Shown: piece after piece, positions 7,603 to 15,832 of the stretch
Numbering within the stretch: the stretch's first letter is position 1
Layout: every line of letters starts with the position of its first letter
Assembly: GCA_949283255.1 (NCBI GenBank)
Contig: CASDRS010000005.1
Span: 98,623 to 162,622 of the forward strand
DNA length: 64,000 bases
Source of the DNA: an uncultured bacterium
Lineage (GTDB): Bacteria > Cyanobacteriota > Vampirovibrionia > Gastranaerophilales > Gastranaerophilaceae
Reading direction: 5' to 3'
Program-made: the position numbers and the translations under genes
The notes under the pieces: generated by a model
Databases searched by the model: none
What the model was told of the DNA's origin: nothing
Seen by the model: only the letters and a program-made list of their open reading frames with translations

Positions 7603-8278
7603 TTAATATTCCTTTCAAAGTATATTCGTCTATTTCTTCAATTTTGTTAGTATCAGACAGTTTTTCTATTTTATTAATCAACTTAACCAGTTGCCTGAAT
7701 TGGTTTGTCCTTGTTGCAAGGTAACTTATTGCATCAGGAGTAAACTCCAAATCGGTTATTTGTTGAAGAATCTCGGTTATATCCGTCTCATTGAATTGTT
7801 CAAACTTAAGCGTTTTATAAAGCCTATCGACTAAATGCGGATATCTCGCAAGCTTTTTATCAGCTGATCCCATTCCGACTAAAACTATCGGACAAGCTGT
7901 TCTATCATGCAAATCTCTCAAAGTCTCAACCGTATGTTTTTCAATCAAATAATCAATCTCATCAACAATAATAATTTTAGGATTCTGCCTTAAATAATTT
8001 TCTATGAGTTCAAAGGTTTCCTGCGTATGCCAGTAAGGTTCTTCTCCAAGTTCCTCCGCAATTTCAGATAAAAGCCATCTGCTTGTCATACCCTGCGTTG
8101 CCCGAACATATACAGAATCGTTTTTATCCGCCCACCACTGGATTGCCTGAGATTTTCCAAGCCCATGGTCGCCGTAAACTAATGCAAGTTTCGGAATGTT
8201 CGGCGAAAGTTTCTGCAACTCATCCATCAGAGCTACAAAGCGTTTGACGTTTTTTGTTTTAATAAATGTTTTCTTCAT
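7562..8278 (-). CDS. MuB/TniB-like AAA+ transposition ATPase
   Basis: This 238-aa AAA+ ATPase has Walker A GDHGLGKS (about residues 36-43), Walker B IIIVDEID (about 96-103), sensor-like GMGSAD and a conserved RLYKTLKF segment. ATPases of this type bind target DNA as filaments and activate or direct DDE transposases of the Mu/Tn7/Tn552 class. The gene follows the transposase by 3 bp and overlaps the next gene by 41 bp. Its size is closer to compact MuB/TniB proteins (about 240-310 aa) than to TnsC. Function is assigned with good confidence from motifs plus context; target preference is not readable. Confidence 0.9.
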   Translation of the reverse strand: MKKTFIKTKNVKRFVALMDELQKLSPNIPKLALVYGDHGLGKSQAIQWWADKNDSVYVRATQGMTSRWLLSEIAEELGEEPYWHTQETFELIENYLRQNPKIIIVDEIDYLIEKHTVETLRDLHDRTACPIVLVGMGSADKKLARYPHLVDRLYKTLKFEQFNETDITEILQQITDLEFTPDAISYLATRTNQFRQLVKLINKIEKLSDTNKIEEIDEYTLKGILNERQNLKALQKVG

Positions 8279-8281
8279 AGA

Positions 8282-10444
8282 TTAATCTCCATATAAGTTG
8301 TAATATTCATCGCTTTTTATATAATCCGCAAGCCACTTTCTATCCTGCGGATTTGTTGTTCCGTTTATCATCAGCCACTCGTATTTTTCATAATTTGAAT
8401 TAAACATCGGCACGTTCATCTGCCGTTCACGAGGGGTTTGTTTGTGTTCACGTTTCGGCTTTGGCTCCGGGATTACTTCAATAACATTTTCCTCCGGCTC
8501 GATCTCAAGAACCTCAGCTTTTTCACTCGGATAATATTTCAAAAATTTTTTTTTAGCCTTCTTAAACTGTCGTTGCTGTCTTTGGTACTGTTGCTTGTAT
8601 TCTTCCATATCTTTTACAGTGCCGAGAACATTTGCCATCGAGTGAACTTTCTGAACCCTATGTGCCACGCATAAAAATTCACCTTTCATTGAATAAACTT
8701 GAACCTTTGAAAGGTCAAATAAACTGTAACGGACATAAACCTTATCCCGAAGTCCAAGTATAACATCACTTCTGTAATGCATTCCGAGGAATGTTATTCC
8801 ATGCTTGTTTATTGTCCGAGCCTCAGTTTTCATCATCAGGTCGTTCAAAATATTTTTATCTATATCCTGTTTTTGAATGCCGTTTAACATTTCTTGAATA
8901 GTTTTTGAACAGTCATTCGGACAAGGCTTTGAATTGTGAAACTCAATCCAGCAATCAATAAATTTAATAGCCTCTTGAACTGTCGGAATGTAGTTTTTAG
9001 TAAGTTTTTTGTGCATATCTCTGTGGAGTTTCTCTCCACGTTTTAACCACGCAGGTTTATCCTCAATACTTGTACCTATATAACTTGTCATCATTTTTTC
9101 AAACTCTTCTTGAAATTCAAGGAAAAATCGCTCTATGACTTTTGCACGTGCATTGTATGGTTTAGCAAAAACGGAGCGGATACCTAAATTGGCATACACT
9201 CCGTTAAAGCCCTCCTCGTCAAAATCACAAGATTGAAAATACTTTGCCTTAAATGCTTTGCCGTTATCCTGATACACCACTTTTGGAATTATTCCGAGAT
9301 TTAAAATAGCGTTCCTTAAAGCACTTGCAATACATTGAGTGTTTTCCGTCATCATAATTTCATAGCCTACAAGTGCCGTTGATTTCCAGTCTAAAAAACC
9401 GACCAAAGTTGCTCTGGTCGGTTTTCCTGTGAACGGATTTATTACTTGGAAGTTGAGAACATGTCCGTCTGCTATTAATACATCTCCAACATTAAGGACT
9501 GAAACATCCCTCTCAATATATGCTTCCACTTTATCGTGGTAGGCTTTTTCTCCCTCTCTAAATAAAATCCATTGTGCATAATTATTCTTTTTGTAGTGTT
9601 CGGCGAATCGTCTGAATGTCAAAACACAGGGAATATCTTCAACTCCACGTTTTTCTAAAATATGTCGTGTAAGTTTAATAGCCTTACCGACACTGAATTT
9701 ATTCGGGTGCATGAGAAATTTAATAAATATATTTTTCATCTCCTGCGTAAGTATTGTGTTATATTCATTTTGTTTTGAATATTTATATCCCGGCAGCAAC
9801 ACTCTGTAATCCTCACAGCCCTCGTAAGCCCAAAGCCAACGGTGAAGTGTGCCGATAGAAATACTTCCGAGGAATTGATAAACTTTAGGCAAAAGCATTC
9901 CCGAATTATACAAATCTAAAAATACCGAATCCGCCTCTTTTTTAGTGTTGTATTTGGTTCTAATATTCTGTAAAGCCTTAACAACATCCACCCTTGCCAA
10001 TGCTGTTAATTTTGCACTTTCTGCAATAAAGGTAGGATATTTTGGTTTAGTATCAAGCGGAACTAATGCTGTGCAACTTGATTGAGTTGCTTCTTTAATT
10101 AATTCATCTTGGAGTTTTTCCTGTATTTCAGGTTCTAAACTTGAATAAAGAATTTCATACGAAGTGCCGCCGAAAACTTTTACTTCACGTGCAATATATT
10201 TACCTTTTTGAATCGCAAGCCTTAATGAGCGATTACTCGTTAATCCTTTTATCTCAGCTATTTTATTAATGGGGACGAACGAGTTAAAAGCGGTGCTTGC
10301 ACCGGCTTTTTCAACGAGTGAGGAGCCAAAAGCTTTGCTTATATTTATATATTCTTCAGTTTCTTGGATTATTGACTGTTCAAAACCTTTGCACTTCATT
10401 TCGTTTTTCCTATCGTAAAAACTACATTCCGGCAGGTTTTTCAC
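8282..10444 (-). CDS. Mu-type DDE transposase (MuA-like)
   Basis: The order is an N-terminal Mu-type HTH (about residues 55-115), a helical site-specific DNA-binding region, then an RNase H-fold catalytic core with the DDE triad: Asp in IADGHV (about 327), Asp in YQDNG (about 396) and Glu in KVIERFF (about 440). A beta-barrel Mu C-terminal domain and a basic Lys/Arg-rich tail (about 610-690) follow; such tails contact MuB. The length of 720 aa is close to MuA (663 aa). The GTG at 10444 has little ribosome-site support; an ATG at 10399 preceded by AGGAAAAACGAA is an equally good start and leaves the domains intact. The family performs strand transfer, often replicative, producing cointegrates. 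Confidence 0.93.
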   Translation of the reverse strand: MKNLPECSFYDRKNEMKCKGFEQSIIQETEEYINISKAFGSSLVEKAGASTAFNSFVPINKIAEIKGLTSNRSLRLAIQKGKYIAREVKVFGGTSYEILYSSLEPEIQEKLQDELIKEATQSSCTALVPLDTKPKYPTFIAESAKLTALARVDVVKALQNIRTKYNTKKEADSVFLDLYNSGMLLPKVYQFLGSISIGTLHRWLWAYEGCEDYRVLLPGYKYSKQNEYNTILTQEMKNIFIKFLMHPNKFSVGKAIKLTRHILEKRGVEDIPCVLTFRRFAEHYKKNNYAQWILFREGEKAYHDKVEAYIERDVSVLNVGDVLIADGHVLNFQVINPFTGKPTRATLVGFLDWKSTALVGYEIMMTENTQCIASALRNAILNLGIIPKVVYQDNGKAFKAKYFQSCDFDEEGFNGVYANLGIRSVFAKPYNARAKVIERFFLEFQEEFEKMMTSYIGTSIEDKPAWLKRGEKLHRDMHKKLTKNYIPTVQEAIKFIDCWIEFHNSKPCPNDCSKTIQEMLNGIQKQDIDKNILNDLMMKTEARTINKHGITFLGMHYRSDVILGLRDKVYVRYSLFDLSKVQVYSMKGEFLCVAHRVQKVHSMANVLGTVKDMEEYKQQYQRQQRQFKKAKKKFLKYYPSEKAEVLEIEPEENVIEVIPEPKPKREHKQTPRERQMNVPMFNSNYEKYEWLMINGTTNPQDRKWLADYIKSDEYYNLYGD

Positions 10445-10974
10445 AAGGACGGCGTTCGCTACCGCTCAGCCTTGTCAAAATCCGCCATCGTACACACACG
10501 ATAACTCTGAAGACAAAGGATTGGAACTCTACTTCCGACCATTGTGTCGGTTTCGTATCAATTGAAAAATATTTGTTTCAAATTTGGTTCCGTTTATTCT
10601 CAAATTTAATATAAAAATTTTCCAACCTTAAGAAAAAACTTCCGACTAAAACCCCAAATGTCCTTGCCGAAAATAATCAAACCATTCGTACGAGTTCAAA
10701 TACACCCTAAACTTCCGCCACACAAGGGATACAACCAAAAGTCAAAGGGGTAGACTTCAACGGACACTTCGTGGACTTTTCAAGTAATTTTGTTTGATTA
10801 TTTTCGGACACTTCCGGCAGGTCAGAACCTAAACACAAAGCCACTTTTCAGCCAATAATCATTTTAACCGTACACGATTGAAATGTCTGCACAAATACAC
10901 CGAATAATCTTTTTATGCGAACAGATAAAATGTCCCGTTAAATTACAATTAAATTAAAATTATACGCACTAAAA
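10445..10974. other. Non-coding end region of the mobile module
   Basis: About 530 bp between the transposase and the tRNA-Ser terminator contains no convincing gene. The motif ACTTCCG occurs four times at 10531, 10638, 10711 and 10810, spaced about 70-107 bp, in the same orientation. A perfect 16-bp inverted repeat is present as well (separate entry). Repeated transposase-binding sites at irregular spacing are expected at Mu-like element ends, so this is the best candidate for one terminus (inference). Confidence 0.5.
10667..10807. repeat. Perfect 16-bp inverted repeat flanking 109 bp
   Basis: Arms are CCGAAAATAATCAAAC at 10667-10682 and its reverse complement at 10792-10807. The 109 bp between them hold one of the ACTTCCG motifs and no gene. 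A hairpin across such a loop is unlikely to be a terminator. An invertible segment acted on by the nearby recombinases, or paired transposase sites, would both fit. Confidence 0.6.
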
Positions 10975-10996
10975 AAGCCACCATTGATGGTGGCTT
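10975..10996 (-). terminator. Rho-independent terminator of tRNA-Ser
   Basis: A near-perfect hairpin with AAGCCACC/GGTGGCTT arms lies 4 bp beyond the tRNA 3' end and is followed on the minus strand by a run of T. Confidence 0.85.
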
Positions 10997-10999
10997 AAA

Positions 11000-11089
11000 T
11001 GGAGGAGGAGGTGGGATTCGAACCCACGGTACGCGTGAACGTACGACAGTTTTCAAGACTGCTCCAATCAACCGCTCTGGCACTCCTCC
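11000..11089 (-). tRNA. tRNA-Ser (anticodon TGA)
   Basis: A cloverleaf with long variable arm is readable on the minus strand: acceptor GGAGGAG (11089-11083) pairs with CTCCTCC (11010-11004), the anticodon loop is CTTGAAA with TGA, and the T arm GTGGG-TTCGAAT-CCCAC is perfect. CCA is encoded at 11002-11000. Its 3' end faces the mobile module, the side on which tRNA-targeting elements insert. No second copy of the tRNA 3' end was noticed within the module. Confidence 0.95.
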
Positions 11090-11171
11090 ATACGATTGTA
11101 CTGGACGTAATTCTATTGTACATAATCAATCTGTTTTGTCAACAGACAATCTTGACCTGTTTATAATTTAT

Positions 11172-11205
11172 AAAAAAAAAGCTATGTACTTTAAGGTGCA
11201 TAGCT
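11172..11205 (-). terminator. Orphan minus-strand terminator 1
   Basis: AGCTATG (11180-11186) pairs with CATAGCT (11199-11205) and is followed on the minus strand by nine T. No protein gene precedes it on that strand; it could end a small RNA or a readthrough transcript. Confidence 0.65.
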
Positions 11206-11322
11206 GTTGATTAGGGATATGTGTATCTTAGTCTCTAAGGAGTATAGTGTTATATTAGCAGAGCACTTTAAAAATGAAATCATTCATTTTTATGATGTTT
11301 TATATCTTTTACTCCAAGACAT

Positions 11323-11344
11323 AAAAAAGCCGTCCGTAGACGGC
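11323..11344 (-). terminator. Orphan minus-strand terminator 2
   Basis: GCCGTC (11329-11334), loop CGTA and GACGGC (11339-11344) form a GC-rich hairpin followed on the minus strand by six T. Again there is no upstream protein gene on that strand. Confidence 0.7.
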
Positions 11345-11661
11345 CTATCTCAATGTGTAAAAGGTTAGTGTGTGTAGGAGAAAATAAAGAAAATGGTTAT
11401 ATTATATTCATACCACATTTTAGTATTTTAATAACATATATTTTATATATATGTTACATATCTTAATAATATAATATATTAAGTTTTATTAAGTATTTAA
11501 AAAACGTCAAATCCTGCTTGTCACAAGGGTTTTAGAAAACGCCCCCTAAAAAAATTAAAGTTCCATGCAATTTCTGCCGACAGAATGTTTTTATATGTGT
11601 ATAGAGAAGTATTAAAGTAACAATGATCCATTTTACCCAAAATGGACAGAAAGGATGTATT
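11345..11661. other. AT-rich leader of the 1001-aa protein gene
   Basis: No gene seen. Two AT-rich palindromes are present: TAACATATAT/ATATATGTTA at 11432-11456 and CTTAAT/ATTAAG at 11462-11483. They lie about 200 bp before the start of the large plus-strand gene and could be operators or merely AT-rich promoter DNA. An AAAGGA ribosome site is at 11650-11655. Confidence 0.4.
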
Positions 11662-14600
11662 ATGGGTGCTGGTGAAGTAAGCAACAACTTTCAAGCAGGA
11701 ATATACACCATTGATGGTAAAAAGTATAAACTTTCTGCTGAAGATCTCAAAAAGATGAGTGGTGAGATCACAAAAAATGAACTTCAAGCTCTTTTGAATG
11801 GAAAAGAGGTTACAGACGCAGATGCTGTTACTGTCGGGTATGGATCCCGAGGTGCAGCTAAGAAAACTGGAGAAAATCGAGTTCAGTTTTCAATGGATGC
11901 AATTGCAAAAAATGAATATCCATTAGTTGATGACAAAGGTAAAGCTAACAAGGATATTCAAAAGAAAAGATATGAAGAAATTAAGGCAGAATTCGCTAAG
12001 CAAGAAAGCGTTGCCACAAATGACCAAAAATTAAATGAAGCAATCGAAACTTCATTTGGTCCTCAGCTGGATAAGCTTGCTAAGAGTGTAAGCGCAAGAG
12101 ATGAAAATGCTAACAAAGTAGCATTTTATCAGTTGTGTTTCACCGATGAAGAAAAAGCTGAAGTTGATAAAAAATTAAAAGGCTGGGTTGAAACAAAGCC
12201 TGATGGAACAAAAGTTAAGCATTATGGTTTAAACGAACAAATGGCTGCTCTTATGGGTGTTCCAGGTGAAGATGATAAAGTTAAAGAACTTACAGAAGAA
12301 GAGAAAAAACAACTCGAACAATTGAAGAACGAGTTCAATAAGAGATATCCTGGTCAGTTAAGAGAAAATGAATCTTTTGACGTACGTGGAGCAAGTACTG
12401 AAGTAGCCCACAAGCGTTTTGAACAAGCAATGGCATTAATGAACCTTATGGCAATTGAAGACGGAATTGCGGCAAGACAACTTGCATCAGGTGATGCTAC
12501 AGCTTCCGGAACTCTTACTCCTGCTCAAGAAAGGGAACTTGCAAGAGGTGAATTGAAAGAGCAGATTACACACAAAAACCAGATAAACAAAATTCTTGAT
12601 AAGGTGCAAAATGATAAATCTTTGACTCAGAAAGATATAGACAAGTTGCAATCTGATATTCAGAAGTTAAGAAAAGATAGTGCTAAGAAGTTTGAAACAA
12701 TCGAGGAACAAAGATTGCATGAATCTGCAGAATCTCAGTTGGAATTTGAAACATATAAACAAAACTTTGAAAATACAGTAGTTTCTTGGGATAAGAAATC
12801 TGCTAAAGAAGCAGAGAAGGCTAATCCAGATGCTAATAATACTCACTTAGAAAAAGACCATCGTGAGATTATTATGAGAGAACCTGCTAAATTCGGGTGT
12901 CGTGAACCGAGAGCTGGAGAAACACCTACTTTTACAGACAAGAATGGAAAAGCTTGGGTCTTTGACAGCGAAGGTTATAAACGAGCTATGCTCGATATGA
13001 GTAATAGCCAAGCTTCAAACACTGATGCCTCACTTGATGCTGATTATTATGCATCAACATCGGAATTTGTACGTTTAGCAACAGAAAATAAAAATGCAGA
13101 AGCTGCCGAAAAATCAACAGCAAAGAAACGAGCAAAAGCAAAAGCAAAACCCGCAACGATGGGTGACAGAACAGATGCTCGTCAAATGTACGCAATAGCA
13201 GGACTTCAAGTTGCCGGTGATAACACCTATAGGATGAGAGGCAAAGAAATCGGAAATGCAGCTTTAGCAGGCTTGGGCACAGGAGGTTTGGCTGCCCTTG
13301 GTGGTGAATTGTATAAATGTGCATCTACTGTAAAATACAGCGGAACCGTTCTAGCGTTAGCTCAAGGTGTTGTTAATACGACAGTTAGCGGTATTGGTAC
13401 AACTACGGTCGAAGGAACTGTTAGTGGTACAACAACTGTAACAGGTGAAATTACTGGTGAGGTTTCCGGTCCAATTTCCGGTACAGTATTCGGAGATGTA
13501 TCAGGTCCAATCAGTGGTGAGGTTTCCGGTCCAATTTCCGGTACAATTACCGGTACTGGAACTAGTACAGTGACAACAATCACCGGACATACTGACCCTC
13601 TAAAAGGTGCTTGGGTTGAAACAGGAAGACAAACTACAACAACTCAGGTTCCAATTACCGGTGAAGGTACAGGTATTGGACACGGTACAGGTACTGGTAT
13701 TGGGTATGGTCAAGGTACAGGTACAGGTACAGGTATCGGACACGGTACAGGTACTGGTACAGGTTCTGCCAAAGTAGATTGGACTGCTAGTTACAAAAAA
13801 GATGTTCAATATGAATATAAAGAAGACGTCAGCGTCGAATATGAAAAAGAAGTTGAAGCTCCATACGAAGGTCAGGCTCGTCCTAAGTTTGAACCTATTA
13901 ATATTCTTAAAGGTGCTGCAATTGGTGCAGGTACCGCGGCTGGCTTGAAAGGCTTAAGCTACTTATTCAAGAAAAAGACAGATGCTGATTATGCGAATGA
14001 CGAAACCGTAAAAGATAAGTTCCGTTCAAGTTATGGTTATGAAATTAAGGAAGAACCAGATGCCATTGGAGAAATCGAAGTTGAAACAGTAGAAGCTCCA
14101 AAAGTTTGCGAAGCAAAAGTTGACGGTGGAGAACAAGAAACCGAAGTAAAAATCGAAAACCACCCATACAAACTTAATGCAACACTAAGAGGCCGCAACA
14201 GAGCAAATGGTGAAACACTTGATCTAGTAGTCAGATCAAAATATCATATTACAAACAATAGAGATGCACTAGCCGCTAGAAGAGAAATCCGTAGACTGAT
14301 GGGTTTACCGGAAAGCGGTATGCAAAACGGTAAAACTATCACTCCGCACATCGAAGTCGATGGTGAAACTTGGAAAGATGCATACTGGCTACCTGACACA
14401 ATTTTAGATGGCAAGTACAAATATGATCCTGACGCTGAAGTAAGTAGAACAGACTATTCTATGAACTCAGTTGCAAAACAAGGCAAAAATACCGCCTCAG
14501 TCTCAAAAACAATGAGCGGTCACTATATTGTAACCGACGCTTGCGGAAACAATCTATATGAAGGTTCAAGCAAGGCGGAAGCAGATAAAATCTGTAATAA

Positions 14601-14667
14601 TCACAATGCTGAACAAGCAAAAATCAGAGCTGATTGGAATAAAAGACATCCGCTCGACCAAATTTAA
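11662..14667 (+). CDS. Large lineage-specific protein with Gly/Thr repeats, 1001 aa
   Basis: No family recognised. The ATG at 11662 is preferred over 11623 because AAAGGA lies eight bases upstream. Residues about 1-520 are charged and helical. Two Gly/Ala-rich hydrophobic segments (about 530-550 and 748-770) bracket a low-complexity region (about 568-703) made first of VSGPISGT-type units and then of GTGxGxG units. The block GGTGAGGTTTCCGG...CCGGTACA occurs twice in nearly identical form, 60 bp apart. After the second hydrophobic segment come KKK, an acidic stretch and an unrecognised C-terminal domain. No signal peptide is present. A membrane-associated hairpin with an exposed repeat loop is a reasonable topology (inference). 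It stands alone between its own leader and terminator. Confidence 0.8.
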   Translation: MGAGEVSNNFQAGIYTIDGKKYKLSAEDLKKMSGEITKNELQALLNGKEVTDADAVTVGYGSRGAAKKTGENRVQFSMDAIAKNEYPLVDDKGKANKDIQKKRYEEIKAEFAKQESVATNDQKLNEAIETSFGPQLDKLAKSVSARDENANKVAFYQLCFTDEEKAEVDKKLKGWVETKPDGTKVKHYGLNEQMAALMGVPGEDDKVKELTEEEKKQLEQLKNEFNKRYPGQLRENESFDVRGASTEVAHKRFEQAMALMNLMAIEDGIAARQLASGDATASGTLTPAQERELARGELKEQITHKNQINKILDKVQNDKSLTQKDIDKLQSDIQKLRKDSAKKFETIEEQRLHESAESQLEFETYKQNFENTVVSWDKKSAKEAEKANPDANNTHLEKDHREIIMREPAKFGCREPRAGETPTFTDKNGKAWVFDSEGYKRAMLDMSNSQASNTDASLDADYYASTSEFVRLATENKNAEAAEKSTAKKRAKAKAKPATMGDRTDARQMYAIAGLQVAGDNTYRMRGKEIGNAALAGLGTGGLAALGGELYKCASTVKYSGTVLALAQGVVNTTVSGIGTTTVEGTVSGTTTVTGEITGEVSGPISGTVFGDVSGPISGEVSGPISGTITGTGTSTVTTITGHTDPLKGAWVETGRQTTTTQVPITGEGTGIGHGTGTGIGYGQGTGTGTGIGHGTGTGTGSAKVDWTASYKKDVQYEYKEDVSVEYEKEVEAPYEGQARPKFEPINILKGAAIGAGTAAGLKGLSYLFKKKTDADYANDETVKDKFRSSYGYEIKEEPDAIGEIEVETVEAPKVCEAKVDGGEQETEVKIENHPYKLNATLRGRNRANGETLDLVVRSKYHITNNRDALAARREIRRLMGLPESGMQNGKTITPHIEVDGETWKDAYWLPDTILDGKYKYDPDAEVSRTDYSMNSVAKQGKNTASVSKTMSGHYIVTDACGNNLYEGSSKAEADKICNNHNAEQAKIRADWNKRHPLDQI

Positions 14668-14705
14668 AACTTCACTCTATACAAAACCAATTAAATCCAT
14701 AATAC

Positions 14706-14740
14706 AAAAGCCCTCTTTTTTAAAGAGGGCTTTATTTTTT
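14706..14740. terminator. Bidirectional terminator between convergent genes
   Basis: AAAGCCCTCTTT and AAAGAGGGCTTT form a 12-bp stem with T-rich flanks on both strands, serving the plus-strand 1001-aa gene and the minus-strand GGGtGRT gene. Confidence 0.88.
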
Positions 14741-14764
14741 AAATATTGAATTGTAGGTAGCAAA

Positions 14765-15769
14765 CTACTTGTTCAATGCGCTATCAACAGCAACAGCAAC
14801 AGCAACAGTAGCACCAACCATAGGGTTGTTACCCATACCAATGATACCCATCATTTCTACGTGAGCAGGAACAGATGAAGAACCTGCAAACTGAGCATCA
14901 CCGTGCATTCTACCCATAGTATCAGTCATACCGTAAGAAGCAGGACCTGCTGCAACGTTATCTGGGTGAAGTGTACGACCAGTACCACCACCTGATGCTA
15001 CTGAGAAGTATTTTTTACCGTGTTCCCAGCACCATTTTTTGTAAGTACCAGCTACAGGGTGTTGGAATCTTGTAGGGTTAGTTGAGTTACCTGTAATAGA
15101 AACATCAACGCCTTCCTTAATCATAATAGCAACACCTTCATTTACATCATCAGCACCATAGCATTTAACTTTTGCTACTTCACCTTCTGAGAAAGGAGTT
15201 TCCTTAACAACCTTTAATTCACCTGTCTTGTAATTATATTGAGTTTCAACGTGAGTAAAACCGTTAATTCTTGAGATGATATAAGCAGCATCTTTACCAA
15301 GACCGTTCAAAATAACTCTCAAAGGTTTTTTTCTAACTTTGTTAGCATTTCTTGCAATACCGATAGCACCTTCAGCAGCTGCGAAAGATTCGTGGCCAGC
15401 CAAGAAACAGAAACAATCTGTATCTTCGCTTAACAACATAGCACCTAAGTTACCATGTCCCAATCCAACTTTTCTTGTATCACCAACAGAACCAGGGATA
15501 CAAAAAGCTTGAAGTCCTTCACCAATTAAGCTTGCAGCTTCAGCAGCAGACTTAGCGCCTTTTTGAATTGCAATTGCAGCACCCAATGTATAAGCCCAAA
15601 CAGCGTTTTCAAATGCGATTGGTTGAATGCCTTTTACAATTTCTTCTACATTTATGCCTTTAGAATCACATAAAGCTTTTGCATCTTCTAAAGACTTGAA
15701 ACCATATTCAGGTAAAACTTTATTCAATTTTGCCTGACGTCTATCTTGTCCTTCAAATTTAATAGCCAT
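14765..15769 (-). CDS. GGGtGRT family protein
   Basis: This 334-aa protein carries the diagnostic ASGGGTGRTLHPDN block near residue 262, which names the family. The N-terminus (MAIKFEGQDRRQAKLNKVLPEYGF) and the Gly/Met-rich C-terminus are typical. The biochemical role of the family is not established to my knowledge. It is almost always next to a NifU-like scaffold gene, as here (ends 15833), suggesting a function in iron-sulfur or redox metabolism of anaerobes (inference from context). Length is normal and no signal peptide is seen. Confidence 0.9.
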   Translation of the reverse strand: MAIKFEGQDRRQAKLNKVLPEYGFKSLEDAKALCDSKGINVEEIVKGIQPIAFENAVWAYTLGAAIAIQKGAKSAAEAASLIGEGLQAFCIPGSVGDTRKVGLGHGNLGAMLLSEDTDCFCFLAGHESFAAAEGAIGIARNANKVRKKPLRVILNGLGKDAAYIISRINGFTHVETQYNYKTGELKVVKETPFSEGEVAKVKCYGADDVNEGVAIMIKEGVDVSITGNSTNPTRFQHPVAGTYKKWCWEHGKKYFSVASGGGTGRTLHPDNVAAGPASYGMTDTMGRMHGDAQFAGSSSVPAHVEMMGIIGMGNNPMVGATVAVAVAVDSALNK

Positions 15770-15832
15770 TTTTTTATTCCTTTTACTTTTTAGTTAACTA
15801 CGTTCTAATTTTATGTGTAAAACCAATTTACA

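Noticed and set aside
10297..10614. 105-aa plus-strand frame over the transposase start
   Set aside because: Antisense to the transposase N-terminus and without ribosome site or protein-like sequence.
11000..11089. tRNA-Ser as attachment site of the module with a duplicated 3' end
   Set aside because: Orientation fits, but I could not find a second copy of the tRNA 3' end in 1-10975; it remains only a possibility.
11521..11787. 88-aa minus-strand frame near the orphan terminators
   Set aside because: Overlaps the real plus-strand gene start and has no ribosome site or recognisable sequence.
13362..13809. Two antisense frames opposite the Gly/Thr repeat
   Set aside because: Reverse readings of the repeat, Pro/Val and Cys/Thr-rich with no start signals.
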